Shown piece by piece: positions 26,864 to 36,146 of a DNA stretch of 64,000 nucleotides. Both the position numbers and the translations under genes were made by a program. Origin of the DNA: Rhizorhabdus phycosphaerae (GTDB lineage: Bacteria > Pseudomonadota > Alphaproteobacteria > Sphingomonadales > Sphingomonadaceae); contig NZ_CP049107.1 in NCBI RefSeq assembly GCF_011044255.1, positions 2,505,501 through 2,569,500 on the forward strand. The letters are read 5' to 3'. Below the pieces are notes generated by a model, which ran no database searches, was not told the DNA's origin, and was given only the letters and a program-made list of their open reading frames with translations. How positions within the stretch are numbered: position 1 is the first letter of the stretch; each line of letters begins with the position of its first letter.

Positions 26864-27304
26864 TCAGAGCCCCAGCGCGGCGTCGCTTGCCAGCTTGTCG
26901 GCCCGTTCGTTGTCCGGATGGCCGGCATGGCCCTTCACCCACACCCACTCGATCCGATGGGATGCCGAGGCGTCGAGCAATTGCTGCCACAGCTCGGCAT
27001 TCTTGACCGGCTTCTTGTCCGCAGTCTTCCAGCCGTTGCGGCGCCAGCCGTGGATCCACTTGGTCAGACCGTCCATGACATAGCGGCTGTCGGTCGAAAG
27101 CTTGATCCGGCAGGGACGGTTGAGCGCCTGCAGCGCACGGATCGCGGCGGTCAGCTCCATACGGTTGTTGGTCGACGGATTCTCCGCGCCCGACAACTCC
27201 TTCTCCCGCCCGCCGAAGCGCAGCACCGCCCCCCAGCCGCCTGGTCCGGGGTTGCCCTTGCACGCGCCATCGGTCGCGATCTCGACATAGGGAAGCTCGT
27301 CCAT
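26864..27304 (-). CDS. rnhA: Ribonuclease HI
   Basis: Degrades RNA in RNA-DNA hybrids. The 146 residues and full catalytic set match E. coli RNase HI: Asp12 in [15 protein letters not shown], Glu50 in MELTAAI, Asp72 in TDSRYV, His126 in [13 protein letters not shown] and Asp136. The basic handle helix ([14 protein letters not shown]) is present. It is the last gene of an ispH-thrB-rnhA minus-strand run, starting 9 bases after thrB. Confidence 0.97.
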   Translation of the reverse strand: MDELPYVEIATDGACKGNPGPGGWGAVLRFGGREKELSGAENPSTNNRMELTAAIRALQALNRPCRIKLSTDSRYVMDGLTKWIHGWRRNGWKTADKKPVKNAELWQQLLDASASHRIEWVWVKGHAGHPDNERADKLASDAALGL

Positions 27305-27313
27305 CGCGGTGGC

Positions 27314-28279
27314 TCAGGCCGACGCAAGAAGCGTTTCGGGATCGACCTCGGCATAGAAGTCGAGCCGTCGCAGGAAGGCAATCGGATCCTTGCGCGTGAC
27401 CAGCGCGTCGGCCGGCGTGTTCAGCCAGTCCCAGGCGCGCGTCAGCAGGAAACGGAGGCAGGAGCCGCGCGCGAGCACCGGGAAAGCCAGGCGCTCCTCG
27501 GTCGACAGGCCGAAGCGGCGATCATAGCCTGCGATGAGCGAGCGGCCGAGATCGGCATGATAGCCGGTGCCGTCGCTTTCGAAGCACCAGGCGCTGTGCG
27601 TCACGGCGACGTCCCAGGCGCGGATGTCGGTGCAGGCAAAATAGAAATCGATGACGCCGCTGACCTCGTCGCCGAGCATGAGCACATTGTCGGGAAACAG
27701 GTCGGCATGGACCACCGAGGTCGGCAGATGGCGCGGCCAATTCGCTTCGAGCCATTCGAGCTCGGCCATCACGCGACCGCGCAGGCCGGGGGAAATGCGG
27801 TCGAGATCGGCCTCGCAGCGCTCCGCCAGGCCGCGCCAGCCGACAATGTCGAGGCTGTTGGGACGACCGAGGCGAAAATCGGCGAGCGCGCGGTGCATGT
27901 CGCCCAGCGCGCCACCGGCGGCATAGGCCTGCGCCGGCGTCGGATGGGTGACCGAGACGCCCTGCAGAAACTCGATCAGGCAGGCGGGCCGCCCGGCCAG
28001 CGTCTGCAACTGCTCGCCGCGCCGGTCGCTCAGCATCCGGGGGATGTTGAGCCCCTTCGACGCGAGATGGTCGGTCAGCGCGCAGAAGAACGGCAGGTCG
28101 GCTGCATCGACCCGCTTTTCGTACAGCGTCAGGATGAAGCGCCCGCCGGTCGTCTCGACCAGATAATTGCTGTTCTCGACACCCTCGGCGATCCCCTTCG
28201 CCGACAGCAGACTGCCCACGTCGTACCGACGCAGGAAGTCGCTCATCGCCTCGGTCGAGACCTGCGTGTAGACGGCCAT
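27314..28279 (-). CDS. thrB: Homoserine kinase, ThrB2 type
   Basis: Phosphorylates homoserine on the route to threonine. The 321-residue protein is the aminoglycoside-phosphotransferase-fold homoserine kinase found in many alphaproteobacteria and pseudomonads, unrelated to E. coli ThrB. Diagnostic segments are YDVGSLLSAKGIAEGVENSN, SVVHADLFPDNVLM (catalytic loop) and VIDFYFACTDIRAWDVA (metal site). It lies 13 bases after ispH and 9 before rnhA. Confidence 0.95.
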   Translation of the reverse strand: MAVYTQVSTEAMSDFLRRYDVGSLLSAKGIAEGVENSNYLVETTGGRFILTLYEKRVDAADLPFFCALTDHLASKGLNIPRMLSDRRGEQLQTLAGRPACLIEFLQGVSVTHPTPAQAYAAGGALGDMHRALADFRLGRPNSLDIVGWRGLAERCEADLDRISPGLRGRVMAELEWLEANWPRHLPTSVVHADLFPDNVLMLGDEVSGVIDFYFACTDIRAWDVAVTHSAWCFESDGTGYHADLGRSLIAGYDRRFGLSTEERLAFPVLARGSCLRFLLTRAWDWLNTPADALVTRKDPIAFLRRLDFYAEVDPETLLASA

Positions 28280-28292
28280 GATCGATATTCCC

Positions 28293-29243
28293 TCAGGCTA
28301 CGAGCGCGCGCGGCAGCTTGAACAGCATGTCCTCGGTCACGGTCTCGGCCTCGGTCTCGCTGACCGCGAAGCGCGTGCCGAGCAGGTCGACGACCTCGCG
28401 GACGAGAACTTCCGGCGCCGAGGCCCCGGCGGTGATGCCCAGCGTGGCGACGCCTTCGAGCCAGGCGAAGTCGATCTCGTTCGCGCGCTGGATCAGCCGC
28501 GCCTTGACCCCGCTGCGCTCGGCCACTTCGACGAGGCGGAGCGAGTTGGAACTGTTCGGCGCCCCGATCACCAGCATCGCGTCGCAGCGCGCCGCCATCG
28601 CCTTGACCGCGCCCTGCCGGTTGGAGGTAGCGTAGCAGATGTCGTCGCTGCCGGGGGCCACGATCTCCTGGAAACGGTGTCGCAGCGCGGCGATGATGTC
28701 CGCCGTGTCGTCGACAGAAAGCGTCGTCTGGCTGAGGAAGGCGAGCCGCGCGCCTTCGGGCACCGTGACCGCCTCGGCCTCCTCCACCGTCTCGATCAGC
28801 GTCATCACGCCCTCGGGCACCTGCCCGAAAGTGCCGATGACCTCGGGATGGCCGCGATGGCCGATGAAGAGGATATGATGCCCGCTTTGCACCAGCCGCT
28901 CCGCCTGGCGGTGCACCTTGGACACCAGCGGGCAGGTCGCGTCGAGAAAGTTGAGCCCGCGCTCGATCGCCTTGGCGGGGACTGCCTTGGGCACACCATG
29001 CGCCGAAAACACCACGGGCACGCCATCGGGCACCTCGTCGAGATCCTCGACGAAGATCGCGCCCTTGGCCTTCAGATCGCCGACGACATATTTGTTGTGG
29101 ACGATCTCGTGCCGGACATAGACCGGCGGGCCGAATTTTTCGAGCGTCAGCTCGACGATGCGGATCGCACGATCGACCCCGGCGCAGAAGCCGCGCGGCG
29201 CGGCGATCAACAGGTTCAGCGGCGGCAGCGGCGATGCGGTCAT
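28293..29243 (-). CDS. ispH: 4-hydroxy-3-methylbut-2-enyl diphosphate reductase
   Basis: Last enzyme of the MEP isoprenoid pathway, a [4Fe-4S] reductase making IPP and DMAPP. The 316-residue protein has the three cluster cysteines: Cys20 in [13 protein letters not shown], one in [12 protein letters not shown] and one in [29 protein letters not shown] and TAGASAPE are also conserved. ATG 29243 gives the usual N terminus; the in-frame ATG 29255 adds four residues, and neither has a strong ribosome binding site. Confidence 0.96.
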   Translation of the reverse strand: MTASPLPPLNLLIAAPRGFCAGVDRAIRIVELTLEKFGPPVYVRHEIVHNKYVVGDLKAKGAIFVEDLDEVPDGVPVVFSAHGVPKAVPAKAIERGLNFLDATCPLVSKVHRQAERLVQSGHHILFIGHRGHPEVIGTFGQVPEGVMTLIETVEEAEAVTVPEGARLAFLSQTTLSVDDTADIIAALRHRFQEIVAPGSDDICYATSNRQGAVKAMAARCDAMLVIGAPNSSNSLRLVEVAERSGVKARLIQRANEIDFAWLEGVATLGITAGASAPEVLVREVVDLLGTRFAVSETEAETVTEDMLFKLPRALVA

Positions 29244-29439
29244 GGTTTCGCGCATAGGCCATTGCGCGGCGGGGCGGAAGCCGCTTCGACATGGTCCGAC
29301 CAAAAGCCTGTGGCGGGCGGCGGACGGAGCCGGCCGCTTTGCAAAGCGCTTCCCCCTGCGCCGAACTGGCTCTATGGATGCGCGACCCGGGCGGCGCCCC
29401 CGATCCGCCTCGGCCGACGAAGTGAAGGATGCCTGCTCC

Positions 29440-30087
29440 GTGCGATTCCCCAAGACCTCCGCGATCCTCCTCGCCGCACTGACGCTCGCAGCCTGCAAGA
29501 CGGACACCGAATTCGACGAGCGCGGCGGCTTCAAGATCGCGCGCTCGCCCTGCCCGGCGGCGGCGATCCCGACCTATACCGGCGACATCACGCTGTTCGA
29601 TCCGCCGGCCGAGCGCCGCGTCGAGGCGATCGACGTGAGCGCCGCCATCGCCAATCTGAAATCCGCCTGCACCGACAGCCGCGGTGCGGCGCAGGTCCAG
29701 CTGCGGGTCGACTTCGACGTGTTCGCGCGCCGCGCGAACGCCGGCCCGGCCCGCACGGTGACGCTGCCTTATTTCGCCACGGTGCTGCGCGCCGGCACCG
29801 AGATCCAGGCCAAGCAGCTCGGCACGGTGACGATCGAGTTCCCGGCAGGGCAGCTGCGCGGATCGGCCCATGCCTCCGCCACCGCCGTGGTGAACCGCGC
29901 GGCGGCCACGCTGCCGCCCGAAGTGCTCGAAAAGATCAACCGCAAGCGCAAGGCGGGCGATGCCGACGCCGCGCTCGATCCGATGAACGAGCCGAGCGTT
30001 CGCGAAGCCGTGAACCAGGCCAATTTCGAGCTGCTGGTCGGCTTCCAGCTCAGCGAAAGCCAGCTCGCCTACAACGCGGCGCGATGA
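29440..30087 (+). CDS. Putative lipoprotein of unknown function
   Basis: GTG 29440 gives a textbook lipoprotein signal: [18 protein letters not shown], with the lipobox ending at Cys19. AAGGA lies ten bases upstream. The 215-residue product is probably anchored to the periplasmic face or the outer membrane. The mature part has alternating hydrophobic beta-type segments ([25 protein letters not shown]) and an Ala/Lys-rich C-terminal half. I do not recognise the family. The alternative ATG at 29374 would bury the signal peptide. It is divergent from ispH and precedes the glycine riboswitch. Confidence 0.78.
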   Translation: MRFPKTSAILLAALTLAACKTDTEFDERGGFKIARSPCPAAAIPTYTGDITLFDPPAERRVEAIDVSAAIANLKSACTDSRGAAQVQLRVDFDVFARRANAGPARTVTLPYFATVLRAGTEIQAKQLGTVTIEFPAGQLRGSAHASATAVVNRAAATLPPEVLEKINRKRKAGDADAALDPMNEPSVREAVNQANFELLVGFQLSESQLAYNAAR

Positions 30088-30202
30088 GGCAGGCGGGCCG
30101 TAGCCCGCTGTTTCTCCACAGCCAATTGCGTCGAGGCCGCATTCGGGCGTTGACTTGAATCGGGCACCGGGCCAAGGCGGCGAGGTCGTCGCCGGGCAAC
30201 CG

Positions 30203-30402
30203 GTGCTGGCCATGCGGGAGAGTGCCGGGTTCGACCCGGCCGCCGAAGGAGCAACCGCCCCGGAATCTCTCAGGTCACAGGACCGCGTGGCAAGGATCGA
30301 CACTCTGGAAAGCGGATGGGCGGGAAACCGCGCCATCCCACCGAAGGGGTAAGCCGGACCATCGCAGGTCCGGCGAAAGCTCTCAGGTTCCGTGACAGAG
30401 GG
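30203..30402 (+). promoter_or_regulatory. Tandem glycine riboswitch controlling gcvT operon
   Basis: Two glycine aptamers in series. Aptamer I closes with CCATGCGG (30210-30217) against CCGCGTGG (30283-30290) and contains GCCGAAGGAGCAA and ATCTCTCAGGTCACAGGACCG. Aptamer II closes with CTCTG (30303-30307) against CAGAG (30396-30400) and contains CACCGAAGGGGTAAG and AGCTCTCAGGTTCCGTG. The linker is about 12 bases. This is the classic arrangement before glycine cleavage genes, expected to switch expression on when glycine is abundant. Confidence 0.95.
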
Positions 30403-30404
30403 GG

Positions 30405-30441
30405 CAATGACCGGCGGGCGCGGTGCGTCCGGCCGTCATTG
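30405..30441 (+). promoter_or_regulatory. Candidate expression-platform hairpin after the glycine riboswitch
   Basis: CAATGAC (30405-30411) pairs with GTCATTG (30435-30441), starting five bases after aptamer II and ending 18 bases before the gcvT start. It could alternate with aptamer pairing or shape access to the ribosome binding site. No T-run follows, so control of translation or Rho-dependent termination is more likely than intrinsic termination. Confidence 0.5.
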
Positions 30442-30459
30442 ACCGTCACGGAGAACAGA

Positions 30460-31581
30460 GTGAACGACGAAGACGACATCGCCGACATCATCCAGACCCT
30501 GCCGCTCGACGGCTGGCATCGCGACCGCGGCGCCAGGATGGTCCCGTTCGCCGGCTATTCGATGCCGATCCAATATGAGGGCATCATCGCCGAGCATCTG
30601 TGGACCCGCGAGTCCGCCGGTCTGTTCGACGTGTCGCACATGGGCCAGCTGCTGGTCGGTGGTGACGGCGTCGACGCCGCGCTCGAAGCGGTCATGCCCG
30701 GCGATTTCGTCAATCTGGGCACCGACCGGATGCGCTATTCGCTGCTGCTCGACGATGCGGGCGGCATTCTCGACGATCTGATGGTCACCCGCCGCGCGGG
30801 TGACTTCTATCTGGTCGTCAACGGCGCGATGAAGGCCGACGACATCGCCCATCTTCACGAAACCCTGCCCGAAGAGCTGGTCCTCAACCATCTCGACGAA
30901 CATGCGCTGCTGGCGCTGCAGGGACCGAAGGCGGTCGACGCGCTGTCGCGGGTCTGCCCTGGGGTCGAGACGCTGACCTTCATGTCCGGCGGGGCCTTCA
31001 CCCTGGCCGGCGCGCCGGTTTGGATCAGCCGCTCGGGCTATACCGGCGAGGACGGCTTCGAGATTTCCATTCCCGGCGAGACGGCCGAGGCGGTCGCCAA
31101 TCTGCTCGCCGCACAGCCCGAAGTGAAGCCGATCGGTCTGGGCGCGCGCGATTCGCTGCGGCTCGAGGCCGGCCTCCCGCTCTACGGCCACGACCTCGAT
31201 ACCGACACCGATCCGGCGATGGCAGGCCTCGGCTTCGCGGTGCCCAAGCGCCGCCGGCTCGAAGGTGGCTTTCCCGGTGCGACGACCGTCTGCCGCCATC
31301 TCGCCGAGGGCGCGCCGCGCAAGCGCATCGGGCTGATCCTGAGCGGCCGCCAGCCGGCACGCGAGGGTGCCGAGATCTTCGACGGCAGCGTCAAGGTCGG
31401 CACGGTCACCTCGGGCGGCTTCTCGCCCTCGCTGCAGGTGCCGATCGCGATGGGCTATGTCGATGCCGGCCATGCCGACACCAACCGCGCGCTGCAGATC
31501 GAGGTCCGCGGCAAGCGGCTCGACGCGGTGGTCGCCCCCATGCCTTTCGTCCCACACCGTTATGTCCGCCAAGGGAGCTGA
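30460..31581 (+). CDS. gcvT: Glycine cleavage system T protein (aminomethyltransferase)
   Basis: Takes the aminomethyl group from the lipoyl arm of GcvH and forms methylene-tetrahydrofolate and ammonia. The 373-residue protein shows the folate-fold landmarks [40 protein letters not shown] and [23 protein letters not shown] 30460 has GGAGA five bases before it. First gene of the riboswitch-controlled operon; gcvH begins five bases after its stop. Confidence 0.96.
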   Translation: MNDEDDIADIIQTLPLDGWHRDRGARMVPFAGYSMPIQYEGIIAEHLWTRESAGLFDVSHMGQLLVGGDGVDAALEAVMPGDFVNLGTDRMRYSLLLDDAGGILDDLMVTRRAGDFYLVVNGAMKADDIAHLHETLPEELVLNHLDEHALLALQGPKAVDALSRVCPGVETLTFMSGGAFTLAGAPVWISRSGYTGEDGFEISIPGETAEAVANLLAAQPEVKPIGLGARDSLRLEAGLPLYGHDLDTDTDPAMAGLGFAVPKRRRLEGGFPGATTVCRHLAEGAPRKRIGLILSGRQPAREGAEIFDGSVKVGTVTSGGFSPSLQVPIAMGYVDAGHADTNRALQIEVRGKRLDAVVAPMPFVPHRYVRQGS

Positions 31582-31585
31582 GCCC

Positions 31586-31957
31586 GTGACGACCTATTAC
31601 ACCGAAGACCATGAGTGGATTTCCGTCGAGGGCGGCACCGCCACCGTCGGCATTACCGACTATGCGCAGGCGCAGCTGGGCGACATCGTCTTCGTCGAGC
31701 TGCCGGCACCCGGCACCACCGTATCGAAGGGCGGCGAAGCGGCCGTGGTCGAATCGGTCAAGGCCGCGTCGGACGTGTTCGCGCCGGTCACCGGCACGGT
31801 GAGCGAGGCCAATGGCGCGCTTGAAGGTGACCCCTCTCTCGTCAACAGCGCGCCCGAGGGCGATGGCTGGTTCTTCAAGCTGACCCTCGCCGACGCCGCA
31901 GAGCTCGAAGGCCTGATGAACGCAGAGGGCTACAAGGCCTATTGCGACAGCCTCTGA
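31586..31957 (+). CDS. gcvH: Glycine cleavage system H protein
   Basis: Lipoyl carrier of the glycine cleavage complex. The 123-residue protein has the lipoylation site Lys59 in [12 protein letters not shown] and the common [14 protein letters not shown] start. GTG 31586 has AGGGAG eight bases upstream. It is separated from gcvPA by 77 bases containing a strong hairpin, which may adjust the ratio of H protein to P protein. Confidence 0.97.
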   Translation: MTTYYTEDHEWISVEGGTATVGITDYAQAQLGDIVFVELPAPGTTVSKGGEAAVVESVKAASDVFAPVTGTVSEANGALEGDPSLVNSAPEGDGWFFKLTLADAAELEGLMNAEGYKAYCDSL

Positions 31958-31963
31958 CCGATA

Positions 31964-31991
31964 GCGGAGCGGCCCTGAACGGCCGCTCCGC
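31964..31991 (+). other. Intercistronic hairpin between gcvH and gcvPA
   Basis: A perfect 11-bp stem, GCGGAGCGGCC with GGCCGCTCCGC, closes on a CTGAAC loop. There is no T-run. Inside an operon it could be a partial attenuator or an mRNA 3'-end stabiliser for the gcvTH part. Confidence 0.55.
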
Positions 31992-32034
31992 CGTTCCGCG
32001 ACGATGAAGACCGGCCCCGCGCCTGGAGACAGAG

Positions 32035-33405
32035 ATGCGTTATCTTCCCCTGACTGATGCCGACCGCAGCGCGATGCTGGCGACGATCGGCGCCGCCTCG
32101 ATCGACGACCTGTTCGTCGACGTCCCCGCCGAGGCACGTCTGGCGGGTCCGATCGCGGGCCTGCCGATGCATGCGTCCGAGCTGGCCGTGGAACGGCATA
32201 TGAGCCGCCTCGCGCGCAAGAACCTGACCGCGGGCGACGCGCCCTTCTTCCTCGGCTGTGGCGCTTATCGCCATCATGTTCCCGCCAGCGTCGATCATCT
32301 GATCCAGCGCGGCGAGTTCCTGACCAGCTACACCCCCTATCAGCCCGAGATCGCACAGGGCACGCTGCAGGCGCTGTTCGAGTTCCAGACGCAGGTCGCG
32401 CGCCTCTATGGCTGCGACGTCGCCAACGCCTCGATGTACGACGGCTCGACCGCCTGCTGGGAAGCGATCACCATGGCCCGCCGCGTGACCCGTCGCGGCA
32501 AGGCGATCCTGTCGGCCGGCCTCCACCCGCATTATGTCTCGCTGGCGCGCACCATGGCGCGCTTCACCGGCGACCAGCTGGACACCGCGCTGCCGACGCT
32601 CACCTCCGGCGCGCCCGGCGACGACATGGCGCGCGTCCTGGCCGCCGTCGACGGCGATACCAGCTGCGTCGTCGTGCAGAATCCGAACATCCTCGGCCAT
32701 GTCGCCGACCTGTCCGAACTGGCCGCGCGCTGCCACGAAAAGGGCGCGCTGCTGATCGCGGTGGTGACCGAGCCGGTCGCCCTCGGCGCGATCCGCTCGC
32801 CGGGCGAGATGGGCGCCGACATCGTCGTCGGCGAGGGCCAGTCGCTCGGCGTCGGGCTCAACTTCGGCGGCCCCTATGTCGGTTTGTTCGCCTGCAACGA
32901 GAAATATGTCCGGCAGATGCCGGGCCGTCTCGCCGGCGTCACCCAAGACGCGGAGGGTCAGCGCGGCTTCGTGCTCACCCTGTCGACCCGCGAGCAGCAT
33001 ATCCGCCGCGAAAAGGCGACCTCGAACATCTGCACCAATGCGGGCCTCTGCGCGCTGGCCTTCTCGATCCACCTGACCCTGCTCGGCGAGACCGGCCTGC
33101 GCAGGCTCGCAGCACTCAACCATGCCAGCGCGGTCGCGGCCGCCGATCGCCTGTCGCGCATCGCCGGGGTCGAGCTGCTCAACGACAGCTTCTTCAACGA
33201 GTTCACTCTCAAGCTGCCGGTCGAGGCCCGCCCCGTCGTCCGCGCGCTGGCGGACAAGGGCATTCTCGGCGGCGTGTCGCTCGGCCGGCTCTATCCCGAC
33301 GCGCCCGACCTCGCCGGAGGCCTCGTCGTCGCGGTGACCGAGACGGCGAGCGAGGAGGATGTCGAAACCCTGGCCCAGGCCCTCGAAGCGGAGATCGCGG
33401 CATGA
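32035..33405 (+). CDS. gcvPA: Glycine dehydrogenase (decarboxylating) subunit 1
   Basis: N-terminal half of the P protein, which decarboxylates glycine with PLP. The 456-residue protein has [15 protein letters not shown] at its start and landmarks such as [34 protein letters not shown] and [19 protein letters not shown]. This split P-protein form is usual in alphaproteobacteria of this group and in Gram-positives. It overlaps gcvPB by four bases (ATGA), consistent with 1:1 subunit production. Confidence 0.96.
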   Translation: MRYLPLTDADRSAMLATIGAASIDDLFVDVPAEARLAGPIAGLPMHASELAVERHMSRLARKNLTAGDAPFFLGCGAYRHHVPASVDHLIQRGEFLTSYTPYQPEIAQGTLQALFEFQTQVARLYGCDVANASMYDGSTACWEAITMARRVTRRGKAILSAGLHPHYVSLARTMARFTGDQLDTALPTLTSGAPGDDMARVLAAVDGDTSCVVVQNPNILGHVADLSELAARCHEKGALLIAVVTEPVALGAIRSPGEMGADIVVGEGQSLGVGLNFGGPYVGLFACNEKYVRQMPGRLAGVTQDAEGQRGFVLTLSTREQHIRREKATSNICTNAGLCALAFSIHLTLLGETGLRRLAALNHASAVAAADRLSRIAGVELLNDSFFNEFTLKLPVEARPVVRALADKGILGGVSLGRLYPDAPDLAGGLVVAVTETASEEDVETLAQALEAEIAA

Positions 33406-34979
33406 GCATGAACAGCGAAGGCCGGGTGACCCGCCCGGAGACCGACGGCAGCGTGGCCGACGCCGCCCCCCGCAGCTTCACCGGCAACCGCGCGCTGATG
33501 CTCGAGGAAGCACTGATCTTCGAGCGCGACGATTATGGCCGCTCGGGCGTCGACCTGCCCGAGGCGCCCGCCGTCAAGAGCCGCCTCGGCGGGCTCGAGC
33601 GCAACCGCGCGATCGGCCTGCCCGGCCTGCCCGAGCCCGAGGCGGTGCGCCACTATACCCGCCTCAGCCGCCAGAATTACGGCATCGACCTGGGCCTGTT
33701 CCCGCTGGGTTCGTGCACGATGAAGCATAATCCGCGCCTGAACGAGAAGATGGCCCGCCTGCCCGGCTTCGCCGACGTTCACCCGCTCGCCCCCGTCGAC
33801 ACGGTGCAGGGCGCGCTGGCGGTGATCCACGAGCTGTCGGACTGGCTGGTCACGCTCACCGGCATGCAGGCGGTGGCGATGAGCCCCAAGGCCGGCGCGC
33901 ATGGCGAGCTGTGCGGCCTGCTGGCGATCCGCGCCGCGCATGACGCGCAGGGCAGCGACCGGTCGGTGATCCTCGTGCCCGAATCGGCGCATGGCACCAA
34001 TCCCGCCACCGCCGCCTTCTGCGGCTATCGCGTCGAGAATATCCCGGCCACCACCGACGGCCGCGTCGATCTCGACGCGCTGACCGGCCGGCTCGGCCCC
34101 GACGTCGCGGGGGTGATGATCACCAACCCCAACACCTGCGGCCTGTTCGAGCGCGACATGAAGCGCATCTCGGACGCGGTCCATGCGGCGGGCGGCTATG
34201 TCTATTGCGACGGCGCCAATTTCAACGCGATCGTCGGCCGGGTGCGCCCCGGCGACCTTGGCATCGACGCGATGCACATCAACCTGCACAAGACCTTCTC
34301 GACCCCGCACGGCGGCGGCGGCCCCGGCTCGGGCCCGGTTGTCCTGTCGGAGGCACTTGCACCCTATGCCCCTCTTCCGTTCGTGACGAAGCTCGCCGAT
34401 GGCGGCTTCCGCCTGGTCGAGGAAGAGACGGCCGATGAGGACCATCCGGGCAGCTTCGGCCGCATGGCCGCCTTCCACGGCCAGATGGGCATGTTCACCC
34501 GCGCGCTGACCTATATCCTCAGCCATGGCGCCGACGGCCTGCGGCAGGTCGCCGAGGATGCGGTGCTCAATGCGAACTATGTGCTGCGCAGCCTCGATGG
34601 CCTGCTCGAAGCGCCCTTCGGCCATGCCGGCCCGTGCATGCACGAGGCGCTGTTCAGCGACGACGGCCTTGCACAGGGCTTCACAACGCTCGACATCGCC
34701 AAGGGCCTGATCGACGAGGGCTTCCACCCGATGACGATGTATTTCCCGCTGGTCGTCCATGGCGCGATGCTGATCGAGCCGACCGAGACCGAGGGCAAGG
34801 CGACGCTCGACCAGTTCATCGGCGCGCTGCGCTCGGTCGCCGAGCGCGCCAAGGCCGGCGACCCGGCGCTCAAGGCGGCCCCCGCCTTCGCTCCGCGCCG
34901 CCGCCTCGACGAGACGCTGGCCGCGCGCAAGCCGGTGCTGGTGTGGAAGGACGCGGCGCTTCCCGAAGCGGCCGAGTGA
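33402..34979 (+). CDS. gcvPB: Glycine dehydrogenase (decarboxylating) subunit 2
   Basis: C-terminal half of the split P protein, carrying the PLP-binding lysine in [19 protein letters not shown]. Other conserved stretches are [31 protein letters not shown] and [15 protein letters not shown]. At 525 residues it is the normal length. ATG 33402 overlaps the gcvPA stop. It is the last gene of the operon, followed by a long GC hairpin. Confidence 0.96.
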   Translation: MSMNSEGRVTRPETDGSVADAAPRSFTGNRALMLEEALIFERDDYGRSGVDLPEAPAVKSRLGGLERNRAIGLPGLPEPEAVRHYTRLSRQNYGIDLGLFPLGSCTMKHNPRLNEKMARLPGFADVHPLAPVDTVQGALAVIHELSDWLVTLTGMQAVAMSPKAGAHGELCGLLAIRAAHDAQGSDRSVILVPESAHGTNPATAAFCGYRVENIPATTDGRVDLDALTGRLGPDVAGVMITNPNTCGLFERDMKRISDAVHAAGGYVYCDGANFNAIVGRVRPGDLGIDAMHINLHKTFSTPHGGGGPGSGPVVLSEALAPYAPLPFVTKLADGGFRLVEEETADEDHPGSFGRMAAFHGQMGMFTRALTYILSHGADGLRQVAEDAVLNANYVLRSLDGLLEAPFGHAGPCMHEALFSDDGLAQGFTTLDIAKGLIDEGFHPMTMYFPLVVHGAMLIEPTETEGKATLDQFIGALRSVAERAKAGDPALKAAPAFAPRRRLDETLAARKPVLVWKDAALPEAAE

Positions 34980-34985
34980 CGATCC

Positions 34986-35026
34986 GGGCGGGGGCGGCAC
35001 GAACCTACGGGTCGCCGCCCCCGCCC
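34986..35026 (+). terminator. Hairpin at the end of the gcv operon
   Basis: GGGCGGGGGCGGC (34986-34998) and GCCGCCCCCGCCC (35014-35026) form a perfect 13-bp stem with a 15-base loop, seven bases after the gcvPB stop. No T-run follows. Confidence 0.6.
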
Positions 35027-35067
35027 GCCGCGCTGGCGACAGAGCCCGGTCCGGCTATAAGCGTCGC

Positions 35068-35673
35068 ATGACCGACGCCCGCCGCCACGCCCCCGCCACC
35101 GAACGCAACCGCGAGCCGATCGCCGACATCCTGCGCATGGTGCTGCCCGATCGCGGCACGGTGCTGGAGATCGCGAGCGGCACCGGCGAACATGCGATCC
35201 ACTTCGCCCGGGCCTTCCCGCAGCTCGCCTGGCAGCCGAGCGACCCCGACCCCGCCGCCATCGCCTCGATCCGCGGCTGGGCCGAAACCGCCCGCCTCCC
35301 CAACCTCCGCCCGCCGCTGACGCTCGACGCCTCGGCCGACCGCTGGCCTGTCGAACGGGCCGACGCGATCCTGTGCATCAACATGATCCACATCTCGCCC
35401 TGGGAGGCGACGGTGGGCCTGATGGCGAGCGCCGCGAAGCTGCTGCCGCCGGGCGGCCCGCTGATCCTCTACGGTCCCTATCTCCAGCAGGGCGTGGAGA
35501 CCGCGCCGAGCAATCTGGCGTTCGACGAGAGCCTTAAGATGCGTGACAGCCGCTGGGGTCTAAGACAGCTGGAGGACGTCGTGGCGCTGGCCGAGGGCGT
35601 CGGGCTGCGGATGGAGGCGGTCCATGCGATGCCGGCGAACAACCTCATCGTGGTGCTGCGGATGGGTGGATAA
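35068..35673 (+). CDS. DUF938 family SAM-dependent methyltransferase-like protein
   Basis: 201-residue Rossmann-fold methyltransferase homologue of unknown substrate. The SAM motif is VLEIASGTGEHAIHFA, followed by WQPSDPDP (acidic residue for the SAM ribose) and ADAILCINMIHISPWEA (motif IV region); GPYLQQGVETAPSN is a DUF938 signature. The start ATG 35068 is a few tens of bases after the gcv operon hairpin. The gene stands between that operon and a repeat-rich intergenic region. Confidence 0.87.
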   Translation: MTDARRHAPATERNREPIADILRMVLPDRGTVLEIASGTGEHAIHFARAFPQLAWQPSDPDPAAIASIRGWAETARLPNLRPPLTLDASADRWPVERADAILCINMIHISPWEATVGLMASAAKLLPPGGPLILYGPYLQQGVETAPSNLAFDESLKMRDSRWGLRQLEDVVALAEGVGLRMEAVHAMPANNLIVVLRMGG

Positions 35674-35695
35674 GAGGCGGTCGAGCGCCTCCCAT

Positions 35696-35830
35696 TCCTC
35701 CCCGGCACGGGGAGCGGCACCATCCGAAGGATGGTGGAGGGGCAGCGCTGGTCACGGGGATATTCATACGGAGTTGAGGGCGGACTCCCCTCCACCGGCT
35801 CCGCCGGTCCCCCTCCCCGTCCCGGGGAGG
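35696..35830. repeat. Paired REP-like element, copy 1
   Basis: Unit a (35696-35742) has two hairpins, CTCCCCG/CGGGGAG and CCATCC-GAA-GGATGG, and ends in GTGGAGGGG. Unit b (35785-35830) is the same unit on the other strand, with CCGGC-GGA-GCCGG as second hairpin. The two are separated by 42 bases. Stem sequences differ between units while pairing is kept, which indicates selection on structure. Confidence 0.8.
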
Positions 35831-35970
35831 AATGCGAGGGGTGGCCCGGGTGGGAAGAGCCGCATCAACAAGGCGCTGCGCCAGGCCGTCGGACTATAAG
35901 GCACGCTCGCAGCGCTGCCGGTTCGGCGCAGGGCCTTGATATGAGGATGTCTGTGCAGCGGGCGCATCCG

Positions 35971-36105
35971 TTCCTCCCCGGCACGGGGAGGGGGACCATC
36001 CGAAGGATGGGGGAGGGGTTGGTGCTGGCCGCTGGAGGCGCGCTGCGGGGCGCGGCGCCTTCCCCTCCACCGCCTTTGGCGGTCCCCCTCCCCGTTCCGG
36101 GGAGG
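35971..36105. repeat. Paired REP-like element, copy 2
   Basis: Unit a (35971-36018) repeats the CTCCCCG/CGGGGAG plus CCATCC/GGATGG structure; unit b (36061-36105) is inverted, with CCGCC-TTT-GGCGG as its inner hairpin. The spacer is again about 42 bases. It ends 42 bases before the start codon of the downstream glycosyltransferase-like gene. Confidence 0.8.
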
Positions 36106-36146
36106 ACGTTGGGGAAGGACTGGATCTAGGGTCGCGAGGAAACAGC

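Larger units (their letters stand above)
35674..36146. other. 473-bp intergenic region holding two paired hairpin repeat elements
   Basis: No supportable gene. Four copies of a roughly 46-base unit are arranged as two head-to-head pairs (annotated separately). The 140 bases between the pairs (35831-35970) show no gene, tRNA or clear repeat. Short open frames here are composed of the repeat and were not called. Confidence 0.7.

Noticed and set aside
33402-34979. gcvPA and gcvPB as a frameshifted single gcvP
   Set aside because: The split form with an ATGA overlap is a normal two-subunit P protein; each half has complete conserved ends.
35696-36105. CRISPR-like array from repeated units with 42-base spacers
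   Set aside because: There are only two pairs, the units are inverted rather than direct, contain internal hairpins, and no cas gene is near.
35731-36129. Open frames of 90-130 codons across the intergenic repeats
   Set aside because: They are made of the repeat units, lack ribosome binding sites and code Pro/Gly/Arg-rich low-complexity sequence.
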